DNA of 64,000 bases from the NCBI RefSeq assembly GCF_900107545.1, contig NZ_FNQZ01000004.1:124001-188000 (forward strand), in the 5' to 3' direction. The translations under genes and the position numbers were made by a program. Origin of the DNA: Pseudobutyrivibrio sp. ACV-2 (GTDB lineage: Bacteria > Bacillota > Clostridia > Lachnospirales > Lachnospiraceae). Positions 7,625-16,731 of this stretch are shown piece by piece. Positions within the stretch are counted from its first letter, which is position 1. Each line of letters begins with the position of its first letter. The notes under the pieces are model-generated. The model was not told the DNA's origin, did not search any database, and was given only the letters and a program-made list of their open reading frames with translations.

Positions 7625-10600
7625 ATGTACAACAAAGTAGACGCAAGTTTAAACTTCGTTGAGCGCGAAAAGCAGGTGCTCAAATTCTGGGAGGAGAATG
7701 ACATCTTCCAGAAGTCAATGGATTCAAGAAAAGAAGGAGAGACATATACATTCTATGATGGACCTCCTACAGCAAATGGTAAGCCTCACATTGGTCATGT
7801 TGAGACACGTGCCATTAAGGATATGATTCCTAGATACCAGACTATGAAAGGCAAATTTGTGCCTCGTAAAGCTGGTTGGGACACACACGGTCTTCCAGTT
7901 GAGCTTGAAGTAGAAAAGCTTCTTGGCCTCAATGGTAAGGAACAGATTGAAGAATACGGTATGGAGCCTTTCATTAAGCAATGTAAGGAATCTGTATGGA
8001 AATACAAAGGTATGTGGGAGGACTTCTCTGGCACAGTTGGTTTCTGGGCAGACATGGACAACCCATACATCACATACGATGACAACTTCATCGAGTCTGA
8101 GTGGTGGGCACTCAAGACTATCTGGGACAAAAAGCTCCTTTACAAGGGCTTTAAGATTGTTCCATATTGCCCTCGTTGTGGTACTCCTCTTTCAGCACAG
8201 GAGGTTGCTCAGGGCTACAAGACAGTTAAGGAACGTTCAGCAATCGCCCGCTTCAAAATCAAGGGTGAGGATGCATATTTCCTTGCTTGGACAACAACAC
8301 CATGGACACTTCCTTCAAACCTTGCACTTTGCGTAAACCCAGATGAGACATACGTACGTGTTAAGGCAGCAGATGGTTATACATACATCCTTGCGGAAGC
8401 TCTTGCTGACAAGGTACTTGGCAAGCTCGCTACAGAAGAGGGCGCTAAGGCTTACGAGGTCCTTGAGACTTACAAGGGTACAGACCTTGAATACAAGGAA
8501 TACGAGCCACTTTTCGAGTGCGCTGGCGTTGCAGCAGAAAAGCAGCACAAAAAGGCTCATTTCGTAGTTTGTGATACATACGTTACTATGTCAGATGGTA
8601 CTGGTATCGTACATATCGCTCCTGCATTTGGTGAGGACGATGCCAAGGTTGGACGTAAATACGACCTTCCATTTGTTCAGTTTGTAAACGGCAAGGGTGA
8701 GCTTACAGAAGAGACTCCATATGCTGGTCAGTTCGTTAAGGATGCAGATCCAAACGTTCTCAAGGATTTGGATGCAAAGGGACAGCTTTTTGAGGCTCCA
8801 AAGTTCGAGCACGAATATCCACATTGCTGGAGATGCGACACTCCACTTATCTACTACGCTAGAGAATCATGGTTCATCAAGATGACAGAGGTTAAGGATG
8901 ACCTGATTAAAAATAACAACACTGTAAATTGGATTCCAGATTCAATAGGTAAGGGACGTTTCGGCGATTGGCTTGAAAATGTTCAGGATTGGGGTATTTC
9001 ACGTAACCGTTATTGGGGTACACCACTCAACATCTGGGAATGTGAAGACTGTGGTAAGCAGATTTCTATCGGAAGCCGCAAGGAATTAGCAGAGCTTTCA
9101 GGCAGACCAGATGCAGAAAAAATCGAGCTTCACCGTCCATATATCGACGAAGTTACCTGCGCATGTCCTGATTGTGGCAAGACAATGCGTCGTGTACCAG
9201 AGGTTATTGACTGCTGGTTTGATTCAGGTGCTATGCCATTTGCTCAGCATCACTATCCATTTGAAAATAAAGAAGTATTTGAGCAGCAGTTCCCTGCTAA
9301 GTTCATTTCAGAGGCTGTTGACCAGACAAGAGGTTGGTTCTACTCACTTATGGCAGAATCTACACTTCTTTTCAACAAGGCTCCTTACGAGAACGTAATC
9401 GTACTTGGTCACGTTCAGGATGAGAATGGACAGAAGATGTCTAAGTCAAAGGGTAACGCAGTAGACCCATTTGACGCACTTGAGAAGATGGGTGCAGATG
9501 CTATCAGATGGTATTTCTACACATCTTCAGCACCATGGATTCCAAAGAGATTTGGTGAGAATGCAGTTATGGAAGGCCAGAGAAAGTTCCTTGGAACACT
9601 TTGGAACACATACGCTTTCTATATTCTTTATGCAAATATTGATGAGTTTGACCCAACAAAGTATTCACTTGACTTTGACAAGCTTGCTGTCATGGATAAA
9701 TGGATTCTTTCACGTCTTAACTCAGCAATAAAGGCTGTTGATGAAAACCTTGGCAGCTATAAGATTCCAGAGGCAGCACGTGCACTTGATGAGTTTGTAG
9801 ATGATTTATCTAACTGGTATGTTCGTCGTTGCCGTGACAGATTCTGGGCAAAGGGAATGGAGCAGGATAAGATTAATGCTTACATGACTCTTTACACTTG
9901 CCTTAAGGATATCGCACTTGCATCAGCACCTATGATTCCTTTCATGACAGAGGAAATCTACCAGAACATGGTTCGTTCTGTAGACAAGACAGCACCAGAG
10001 TCAATCCATCTTTGTGACTTCCCAGTTTGCAATGAAGCATTCATTGACAAGAAGCTTGAGGAAGATATGGATGAGCTCTTAAAGATAGTTGTTCACGGTC
10101 GTGCATGCCGTAACACAGCAAATATTAAGAACCGTCAGCCAATCGGTCAGATGTATATCAAGGCTGAGCACGAGCTTGATGAAATGTATGTAAGTATCAT
10201 TGAAGATGAGCTTAATGTTAAGAAAGCTACATTTACAGATGATGTTTCAGCATTCACATCTTATAGCTTCAAGCCACAGCTTCGTACAGTCGGACCAAAA
10301 TACGGCAAGTTCCTCGGTGGCATTCAGAAGGCACTTGCAGGCTTAGACGGTAACGCAGCTTACGCACAGCTTAAGGCAGACGGGGTATTAAAATTGCCTG
10401 AGGTTGACGCATCTATCGAGCTTGCAGAGGAAGATTTACTTATCTCTATGGCTCAGACAGAAGGCTTCGTAGCAGATGGAGACAACTACGTAACAGTAGT
10501 TCTCGATACAAATCTTACAGAGGAGCTCCTTGAGGAAGGCTTCGTACGTGAAATCGTTTCAAAGATTCAGACAATGCGTAAGGAAGCAGATTTCGAGGTT

Positions 10601-10783
10601 ATGGACCGCATCACAGTAGCATACTCAGGAACAGACAAGGCCAATGCAATCTTTGAAAAGAACAAAGACGTAATTGCCGGCGAAGTTCTTGCAGACGAAA
10701 TCGCTGTAGGTACATCAGGCTCTCACGTAAAAGAATGGAATATCAACGGCGAAACCGTAACGTTAGCAGTATCTAAAAACTAA
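7625..10783 (+). CDS. ileS: Isoleucyl-tRNA synthetase, type 2 (eukaryote-like)
   Basis: Attaches isoleucine to tRNA-Ile. The 1052-residue protein has the class I HIGH motif at 55-58 (PHIGH) and KMSKS at 604-608, with the CP1 editing domain between (TTTPWTLPSN) and two CxxC pairs (CEDCGKQ, CPDCGK). After the anticodon-binding domain there is a DUF5915-type C-terminal extension. Length and motif context (YDGPPTANGKPHIGH; SSAPWIPKRFGE) place it in the IleRS2 branch found in eukaryotes and some bacteria, whose members are generally poorly sensitive to mupirocin (family knowledge, not shown here). It has a single-gene layout, and no T-box precedes it. Confidence 0.95.
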   Translation: MYNKVDASLNFVEREKQVLKFWEENDIFQKSMDSRKEGETYTFYDGPPTANGKPHIGHVETRAIKDMIPRYQTMKGKFVPRKAGWDTHGLPVELEVEKLLGLNGKEQIEEYGMEPFIKQCKESVWKYKGMWEDFSGTVGFWADMDNPYITYDDNFIESEWWALKTIWDKKLLYKGFKIVPYCPRCGTPLSAQEVAQGYKTVKERSAIARFKIKGEDAYFLAWTTTPWTLPSNLALCVNPDETYVRVKAADGYTYILAEALADKVLGKLATEEGAKAYEVLETYKGTDLEYKEYEPLFECAGVAAEKQHKKAHFVVCDTYVTMSDGTGIVHIAPAFGEDDAKVGRKYDLPFVQFVNGKGELTEETPYAGQFVKDADPNVLKDLDAKGQLFEAPKFEHEYPHCWRCDTPLIYYARESWFIKMTEVKDDLIKNNNTVNWIPDSIGKGRFGDWLENVQDWGISRNRYWGTPLNIWECEDCGKQISIGSRKELAELSGRPDAEKIELHRPYIDEVTCACPDCGKTMRRVPEVIDCWFDSGAMPFAQHHYPFENKEVFEQQFPAKFISEAVDQTRGWFYSLMAESTLLFNKAPYENVIVLGHVQDENGQKMSKSKGNAVDPFDALEKMGADAIRWYFYTSSAPWIPKRFGENAVMEGQRKFLGTLWNTYAFYILYANIDEFDPTKYSLDFDKLAVMDKWILSRLNSAIKAVDENLGSYKIPEAARALDEFVDDLSNWYVRRCRDRFWAKGMEQDKINAYMTLYTCLKDIALASAPMIPFMTEEIYQNMVRSVDKTAPESIHLCDFPVCNEAFIDKKLEEDMDELLKIVVHGRACRNTANIKNRQPIGQMYIKAEHELDEMYVSIIEDELNVKKATFTDDVSAFTSYSFKPQLRTVGPKYGKFLGGIQKALAGLDGNAAYAQLKADGVLKLPEVDASIELAEEDLLISMAQTEGFVADGDNYVTVVLDTNLTEELLEEGFVREIVSKIQTMRKEADFEVMDRITVAYSGTDKANAIFEKNKDVIAGEVLADEIAVGTSGSHVKEWNINGETVTLAVSKN

Positions 10784-10801
10784 TCACATGAAGTTTAAAT
10801 A

Positions 10802-10942
10802 GCTCGTTCGGGCCGTTGTAAAGATAGCCTGTAGGCGACAAATACTTACGTCTCTTAAGCGAAGCATTCTAAGCTGAGCGTAGAGATGTAAGTGTTTGTC
10901 GGCGTAACAGGCGAGTCAAAGACTATATGGTATCGAGCGAGC
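10802..10942 (+). repeat. Long-stem intergenic hairpin element, copy 1
   Basis: A 19-bp stem with only G-T irregularities (10836-10854 with 10883-10901) is capped by a 28-base loop. It is flanked by GCCTGT (10827-10832) pairing with ACAGGC (10907-10912), and by an outer GCTCGTTCG/CGAGCGAGC stem (10802-10810, 10934-10942). The edges AGATAGCC-T-GTAG and GCGTAAC-A-GGCGAG match copy 2 at 20936-21036, where the variable T/A pair is swapped to A/T. The element ends nine bases before the glgP ribosome site and so lies in its leader. Confidence 0.75.
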
Positions 10943-10968
10943 CAAAAACTAGGAGGGGTTTTGAGATT

Positions 10969-13422
10969 ATGAAGAGACAAATGCCAAGTACCAAAGAAAT
11001 CGAACGCGAGATTAAAGGTCGTGTTAAGTCTATGTTCCGCAAGGACTTCGATGAAGCCACAGAGGAAGAGATTTATCGCGCCTGCGCTGAGGTTGTAAAT
11101 GATGTGGTAATTGATAATTGGCTTACCACACAAAAGGAATTTACAAAGCAGGATCCAAAGTGTGTTTACTACATGTCCATGGAATTTCTTATTGGACGAA
11201 TGCTAGGTAACAACATGATAAATATGCGAGGTTATACCGAAGTTATGGATGCCCTTGCAGATTTGAATATTGATATAAATGCGATTGAAGATCAGGAGCC
11301 AGATCCAGCGCTTGGAAATGGTGGCCTGGGACGATTAGCAGCCTGCTTCCTTGATTCCTTATCAACACTTAGATACCCAGCTTATGGTTGTGGTATCCGC
11401 TATCATTATGGCATGTTCAAACAAAAGATTAATGATGGCTTCCAGGAAGAGATTCCTGATGATTGGCTTCAGACTAGATATCCTTTTGAACTTCAGCGTA
11501 CAGAGTATGAGTTTGAGGTTAAATTTGGCGGTTGGGTTCGTTATGAAAACCAGCCGGATGGCAGTACAAAATACATTCATGAGGGCTACAATTCTGTAAT
11601 TGCCACTCCATATGATATGCCAATTACTGGTTTTGACAATGGTATGGTTAACACCCTTATGATATGGGATGCAAAGCCAAAGGAAGTATTCAGACTTGCT
11701 TCTTTTGAACGTGGTGACTATGACAAGGCCGTAGAGGATATGAACCTTGCACGAAACCTTACCGAAGTTCTCTATCCTAATGACAACCATGTTCAAGGTA
11801 AAGAGCTTCGTTTGAAGCAGCAGTACTTCTTTGTATCTGCATCACTTCAGCGTGCTTTGGATAAATACTTGCGCTATCACCATGACATTATGCGCCTTCC
11901 AGAGAAGGTTGTATTCCAGATGAATGATACACATCCTACTCTTACAGTTGCAGAGCTTATGCGTCTTCTTATGGATGAGCATGGACTTGGCTGGGATGAT
12001 GCATGGAAGGTTACTACACAGTGCGTAGCCTACACAAACCACACTATCATGGCAGAGGCTTTGGAGAAGTGGCCTGAGGATATTTTCAAGTCATTACTTC
12101 CTCGTGTATACATGATTGTTGAGGAGATTAATCGTCGCTTCTGCGAAGATATCAGAAAAAAGTTCCCAGGCGATGAGCAGAGAGTTCAGCGCATGGCAAT
12201 CCTTGCTGATGGTCAGGTTAAAATGGCTCACATGGCTATTGCTGCCAGTTTCTCAGTAAATGGTGTAGCAGCTCTTCATACAGAAATCCTGAAAAATGTT
12301 TCACTTCATGATTTCTATGAGATGTATCCTGAGAAATTCAACAACAAGACCAATGGCATTACCCAACGTCGTTTCCTGATGCATGGAAATTACAAGCTTT
12401 CCGATTGGGTTATCTCAAAGATTGGCCGTGGTTGGATTACAGATTTGTCTCAGATGCAGAAATTAAACAGATATATCGATGATGACAAGGCACTTAGAGA
12501 ATTCATGGAAATCAAATATGAAAACAAAAAGCGTCTTGCTAAATACATTTGGGAGCATAATCATGTAAATGTTGATCCTACATCTATTTTTGATGTACAG
12601 GTTAAACGTCTCCATGAGTACAAGCGTCAGCTCCTTAACATTTTACATGTAATGGATTTATATAACCAGATAAAGGAAAATCCATACATGGAATTTTATC
12701 CAACTACCTTTATTTTTGGCGCAAAGGCATCGGCTGGATATGAAAATGCAAAGCTTATAATAAAGCTTATCAATAACGTTGCATCCGTTATCAACAATGA
12801 TAAATCAATTGACAACAAGCTGAAGGTTGTATTTATTGAGGATTACAGAGTATCAAATGCCGAGTGGATATTTGCAGCAGCTGATGTTTCAGAGCAGATT
12901 TCCACAGCATCAAAGGAGGCATCTGGTACAGGAAATATGAAGTTCATGCTTAATGGTGCGGTTACTATAGGTACTATGGACGGTGCCAATGTTGAAATGT
13001 ATCAGGAACTTGGTGGAGAAAATATCTTCATCTTTGGTATGAGCTCAGATGAGGTTATAGCTCATGAGCGAAATCGTGACTATAATCCAGTAGATGTTAT
13101 GAACAGTAACCATCGCATCCAAAAGGTTTTAGGACAGCTTGTTAATGGATATTACAGCATTGAGAATCCAGAGTTGTTCCGTCCAATCTACAATTCACTT
13201 TTGAATACACAGTGTACTGACAGAGCAGATATGTATTTTGTTCTTAAGGACTTTGATTCATATAGTGAGGCTCACAAAAAGATTCAGGAGGCATACAAGG
13301 ATCAGAAGAAATGGGCAAAAATGGCATTATCAAATGTGGCTCATGTGGGTAAATTCTCATCTGACAGAACTATCCAGGAATATGTTGATGACATTTGGCA
13401 TTTGGATAAGCTTGAACTTTAG
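10969..13422 (+). CDS. glgP: Glycogen/maltodextrin phosphorylase
   Basis: PLP-dependent GT35 enzyme that releases glucose-1-phosphate from alpha-1,4-glucan. The 817-residue protein carries the family blocks EDQEPDPALGNGGLGRLAACFLD near residue 105 and the PLP loop EASGTGNMKF, with Lys658 as the expected Schiff-base lysine. I chose ATG 10969 after AGGAGGGG; an open frame continues upstream to 10927 but runs through the hairpin element and the ribosome site. The next gene begins 15 bases after its stop, so the two probably share a transcript. Regulation may involve the hairpin in the leader. Confidence 0.95.
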   Translation: MKRQMPSTKEIEREIKGRVKSMFRKDFDEATEEEIYRACAEVVNDVVIDNWLTTQKEFTKQDPKCVYYMSMEFLIGRMLGNNMINMRGYTEVMDALADLNIDINAIEDQEPDPALGNGGLGRLAACFLDSLSTLRYPAYGCGIRYHYGMFKQKINDGFQEEIPDDWLQTRYPFELQRTEYEFEVKFGGWVRYENQPDGSTKYIHEGYNSVIATPYDMPITGFDNGMVNTLMIWDAKPKEVFRLASFERGDYDKAVEDMNLARNLTEVLYPNDNHVQGKELRLKQQYFFVSASLQRALDKYLRYHHDIMRLPEKVVFQMNDTHPTLTVAELMRLLMDEHGLGWDDAWKVTTQCVAYTNHTIMAEALEKWPEDIFKSLLPRVYMIVEEINRRFCEDIRKKFPGDEQRVQRMAILADGQVKMAHMAIAASFSVNGVAALHTEILKNVSLHDFYEMYPEKFNNKTNGITQRRFLMHGNYKLSDWVISKIGRGWITDLSQMQKLNRYIDDDKALREFMEIKYENKKRLAKYIWEHNHVNVDPTSIFDVQVKRLHEYKRQLLNILHVMDLYNQIKENPYMEFYPTTFIFGAKASAGYENAKLIIKLINNVASVINNDKSIDNKLKVVFIEDYRVSNAEWIFAAADVSEQISTASKEASGTGNMKFMLNGAVTIGTMDGANVEMYQELGGENIFIFGMSSDEVIAHERNRDYNPVDVMNSNHRIQKVLGQLVNGYYSIENPELFRPIYNSLLNTQCTDRADMYFVLKDFDSYSEAHKKIQEAYKDQKKWAKMALSNVAHVGKFSSDRTIQEYVDDIWHLDKLEL

Positions 13423-13437
13423 TTTGGAGATATATAA

Positions 13438-14325
13438 ATGAATCAGAAATATGCAGATAGGAGTAAATACATCCCATGGATATTTATTCCTACCTTACTG
13501 GCAATCGTAATTCAGACTGCTATCTCAATCTTTGGCCTTGAACTATACATAGTCAAGGCTTTAGGTGAGGCAAAGGGAGGCAACTACACTGATTTTTATG
13601 TAGGAGTTATAAAGGAATTTACTCAGGGGGATGCCTCTGCGGCCATGATGCTTGGATATGCTGTGATTACAGCAATTTTAGGTGCATGGATATTCCTTAC
13701 TCAATTCAGAAATCATAAGTTTTCATCACTACGGGGTAAATCAAATAATGTTTTATTTACCGTAGTGGGACTTATTATTTTTGTGATTGGTATGCAGTAT
13801 GTTACTCTCTATTTATTGAATTCCCTTGCATCAGCTTTTCCATCATGGCTTGAGGAGTACAATCAACTGATGGAAACCGCAGGTATAGATTCTGAAATGA
13901 CAGTTCTCATGACTTTGTACACCGTTGTTTTGGGACCTATATGTGAGGAGATTTTATTTAGAGGTATCACATTCTCAGCAGCTAAAAAGGTTATGCCAGT
14001 TTATTTTGCGATACTTGTGCAGGCGATTATGTTTGGTGCGTTTCACATGAACAAGCTTCAGGGCGCATATGCTTTAGTTATAGGCCTTGGACTTGGCTAC
14101 ATCATGTACTTATATGACAATCTGTTTATCACTATCATTGCTCACATGATGTACAATCTTTTAGGAACCATCGGCAGCGAATATATGCCAATGCAAGAGA
14201 GCGGATCCTTAATTGTATTTTTCGTAGCAACACTTGCCAGTCTTATTGCAGTATATCTTTCAGTAATTATTATGAGAAAAGCATCTGCAATTGTTAACAA
14301 TGACAGGTTTTTTGACGATATATAA
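13438..14325 (+). CDS. CPBP-family intramembrane metalloprotease
   Basis: A 295-residue multi-pass protein with the three conserved CPBP (Abi/CAAX protease-like) motifs: EExxxR at Glu170-Glu171-Arg175 (EEILFRG), FxxxH ending at His203, and HxxxN at His236-Asn240 (HMMYN). Hydrophobic segments flank each motif. Bacterial homologues are membrane proteases often tied to peptide maturation or bacteriocin immunity. No bacteriocin gene is visible here and it follows glgP by 15 bases, so a housekeeping membrane role is as likely. Substrate unknown. Confidence 0.88.
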   Translation: MNQKYADRSKYIPWIFIPTLLAIVIQTAISIFGLELYIVKALGEAKGGNYTDFYVGVIKEFTQGDASAAMMLGYAVITAILGAWIFLTQFRNHKFSSLRGKSNNVLFTVVGLIIFVIGMQYVTLYLLNSLASAFPSWLEEYNQLMETAGIDSEMTVLMTLYTVVLGPICEEILFRGITFSAAKKVMPVYFAILVQAIMFGAFHMNKLQGAYALVIGLGLGYIMYLYDNLFITIIAHMMYNLLGTIGSEYMPMQESGSLIVFFVATLASLIAVYLSVIIMRKASAIVNNDRFFDDI

Positions 14326-14348
14326 TTACACGGACGATAATCATAGGG

Positions 14349-14382
14349 ACCAGGAAGGCCACATAGGTTTTCCTGGTTTTTT
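14349..14382 (+). terminator. Intrinsic terminator after the CPBP protease
   Basis: The stem ACCAGGAA/TTCCTGGT (14349-14356, 14370-14377) is followed by a T run. The rest of the interval to 14517 is AT-rich and shows nothing else recognisable apart from the AAGGAGG site of the next gene. Confidence 0.85.
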
Positions 14383-14517
14383 ATTATTCACGGATTTGTG
14401 GCATCTATAGTGGAAAACAAAGGTATTTCTAATTAATATATGTGAATAATAATTTCTATGAAGAAGAAAAGGGACTTTCTTCCAGTAGTAGTGTTTGTTT
14501 TTTAAGGAGGAAAGCGA

Positions 14518-15642
14518 ATGGTAATTCAAAACTCTGAGGTTTCTATGACCTCAAAATCTAGTGTCACTAGAGCAGCGAAGATGACTGTCCAGTCAGAGTT
14601 CACACCAACAATTCATCTGGAGGGCATCAAGGTAATCGGGGATGCCGGTAAAACTGAAAAGACTGACGAAACAGAAGGCGAGAAAGGAGCGTCAAAAGCC
14701 ACTATTGGCGAAGAGGGGTTTCTTTCTTCTCTTAATTACGCTCTGGAATCTAATGGAACTGTGCAGGAGGTTGCGCCGGAGAATCCACTTCTAAATGCTC
14801 CAGCTAACAGAAAGGTAAGGCTTCATACCATGGAGTATTTGATAAAGATGCTGCTTTTGGGCAGGATCTTTGAGGAGGACACTGAATTTGGTCGTATGTT
14901 AAAAGAAAACTTTTGCGAGGGTGATAATGGCAGTTATTTAGAAGGAATGGACTATATCGACAATACTCATCCAAATTTCGTTCAAATAACTAAGACCAGT
15001 TATTCCTACCATGAGGAGCAGAACCTGGCTTTTGCATCTCAGGGTACAGCAGTAACAGCAGATGGCAGGAAGTTAAGCTTTAACTATAACTTCGAGATGT
15101 CAAAAACATTCACACAGCAGTATGATTCCGTCATTCAGACTGCTGTCAGGCGCTGTATTGATCCACTGGTGATAAATCTGGATGATTGTCCTACCACTAT
15201 TACCGACCAGACTTTTTATTTTGATTTAGATGGAGATGGCGAGGATGATGAGCTTCACAATTTAGGCGGTGGTTCAGGTTTCTTAGCCTTAGATAAAAAT
15301 GGGGATGGCATCATAAACGATGGCTTGGAGCTGTTCGGGGCAAAATCAGGCAATGGTTTTGCAGAACTTGCAGCTTATGATGAGGATGGAAATGGCTGGA
15401 TAGATGAAAATGACCCTATATTTTCAAAGCTTCGTATTATGACCATTACTGAATTAGGTGAGAAGGAACTATATGGTCTAAAGGAGTCAGATGTAGGGGC
15501 AATTTTCCTGGGACGACTCGATACAGATTTCACTCATAGAAATGGCAATCAGTCTTCTGCTTACACTCGTGAAAGTGGCATATTTTTGCACGAAAGTGAT
15601 GGCAGAGCAGGAGGCGTGCAACACGTTGATTTTGCCACCTAG
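14518..15642 (+). CDS. Leaderless protein with three RTX/EF-hand-like calcium loops
   Basis: A 374-residue protein I cannot name. The N-terminal 110 residues are polar and low in order, with no signal peptide or membrane segment. A middle region (about 115-220) is followed by three Asp-rich loops: DLDGDGEDDE (236-245), DKNGDGIIND (259-268) and DEDGNGWIDEND (288-299). These resemble the calcium-binding module seen in many RTX-like and dockerin-type proteins (pattern GFLALDKNGDG...ELFG...GNGFAELAAYD). It begins after AAGGAGG. Downstream, 42 bases away, is the sugar sensor operon, but no functional link is visible. It may be secreted by a non-Sec route or be intracellular. Confidence 0.7.
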   Translation: MVIQNSEVSMTSKSSVTRAAKMTVQSEFTPTIHLEGIKVIGDAGKTEKTDETEGEKGASKATIGEEGFLSSLNYALESNGTVQEVAPENPLLNAPANRKVRLHTMEYLIKMLLLGRIFEEDTEFGRMLKENFCEGDNGSYLEGMDYIDNTHPNFVQITKTSYSYHEEQNLAFASQGTAVTADGRKLSFNYNFEMSKTFTQQYDSVIQTAVRRCIDPLVINLDDCPTTITDQTFYFDLDGDGEDDELHNLGGGSGFLALDKNGDGIINDGLELFGAKSGNGFAELAAYDEDGNGWIDENDPIFSKLRIMTITELGEKELYGLKESDVGAIFLGRLDTDFTHRNGNQSSAYTRESGIFLHESDGRAGGVQHVDFAT

Positions 15643-15651
15643 TTTTAATAT

Positions 15652-15682
15652 AATTGAACCGAGAAAAAAGGGCGGTTTAATT
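15652..15682 (+). other. Hairpin holding the ribosome binding site of the sensor binding protein
   Basis: AATTGAACCG (15652-15661) pairs with CGGTTTAATT (15673-15682) with one G-T pair. The loop contains AAGGG, the only ribosome-binding candidate for the ATG at 15685. The stem ends two bases before the start codon. Confidence 0.4.
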
Positions 15683-15684
15683 AA

Positions 15685-16731
15685 ATGAAAAAATTGGGGA
15701 ATAAATTTAAATTAAAGAGCAGCAGCGCACTTGTTATTGCAGCAGGGTGTGCTGTTGCTTTTATGTTTTTAACCACCTGTATCAGCTTTTATTTTTATCA
15801 TAAACGAATGGAAGATGCTCATGTTCTACTTGAGGAAGCCAAGTACAATCAATACGATTCCTATGTGGTTATGATTTCTTCCGATGATAGCTCCGACTTT
15901 TGGCAGCGTGTGTACAAATCGGCCTATGAATACGGCAAGGAAAATGGTGTGTATGTGGACCTGCTTTCCGATAATGTGGATATGAAATACAAAAAGTCAG
16001 AGCTGCTTGAAATGGCCATTGAATGTGACTGCGACGGCATATTGCTAGAGGGGGATGACAGCCCTGAAATAGCCAATCTTTTAAGTAAAGCCGCTTCTAA
16101 AAATATTCCTGTTATTACCCTTGAAAATGATGTGCCATCAGAGCTTAGAGTCAGCTTTGTTGGAGTTAATAACTATACTATCGCAAATCTGTATGCAGCC
16201 TCCCTGGAGGAAAATATCGTAAAGCAAAAGCATGCCATGATTATTGGGGACAACACCATAGGTGAAACGGCTATCAATAATTTTCTGAACAATATTCAGG
16301 AGGCCTTGGCTGACAAGGATATTGTAAATGCACCTCTTGATTTTGAAATCAGAACCATCGAAAGTGGAGAAGCCTTTGCCACAGAGGAATACATCCAAAA
16401 TATATTCAAGAAAAACGAATTAAAGCCTATTGTTATCTGTCTTGATGCCGTATCTACAGAGAGTTTTTATCAGGCTATGATCGACTACAATAAGGTAGGC
16501 TCGGTTCTTTTGTTTGGAAACTACGAATCACCAGTTATTTACACTGGAATCAAGCAGGGGGTTATCAAAAGCACAGTTACCATGGATGCAGACAGCATGG
16601 GGCAGACTGCAGCAAAAGCATTTATAGAGTATAGAGATTCAGGCTATGTTTCTGATTACATCAATGTCGAACCACAGATGATTGATGCAAAAAATATAGA
16701 TGAATATCTAAAGGAGGCAGAAGATGACTAA
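15685..16731 (+). CDS. Membrane-anchored sugar-binding sensor protein (Peripla_BP_4)
   Basis: A 348-residue extracytoplasmic binding protein. Residues about 13-36 form a single uncleaved-looking membrane segment with no lipobox, followed by a short coil and a type I periplasmic-binding fold (YVVMISSDDSSDFWQRVYKSA, CDGILLEGDDSPEIANLLSKA, GVIKSTVTMDADSMGQTAAKA). The gene overlaps the downstream YesM-type kinase by eight bases. In related clusters such proteins present sugar to the kinase, so a receptor role rather than transport is inferred. The ligand is unknown; the neighbouring importer suggests a monosaccharide. Confidence 0.82.
   Translation: MKKLGNKFKLKSSSALVIAAGCAVAFMFLTTCISFYFYHKRMEDAHVLLEEAKYNQYDSYVVMISSDDSSDFWQRVYKSAYEYGKENGVYVDLLSDNVDMKYKKSELLEMAIECDCDGILLEGDDSPEIANLLSKAASKNIPVITLENDVPSELRVSFVGVNNYTIANLYAASLEENIVKQKHAMIIGDNTIGETAINNFLNNIQEALADKDIVNAPLDFEIRTIESGEAFATEEYIQNIFKKNELKPIVICLDAVSTESFYQAMIDYNKVGSVLLFGNYESPVIYTGIKQGVIKSTVTMDADSMGQTAAKAFIEYRDSGYVSDYINVEPQMIDAKNIDEYLKEAEDD

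Noticed and set aside
7724-8824. Several open frames of 77-137 codons on both strands inside ileS
   Set aside because: They lie fully within a conserved synthetase gene, have no ribosome sites and give no recognisable protein. They arise from the codon bias of the real gene.
10927-10968. Upstream start for glycogen phosphorylase
   Set aside because: The extension runs through the outer stem of the hairpin element and over the AGGAGGGG ribosome site; ATG 10969 fits better.
13438-14325. Bacteriocin immunity role for the CPBP protease
   Set aside because: No bacteriocin precursor or exporter is adjacent; the gene follows glgP directly.
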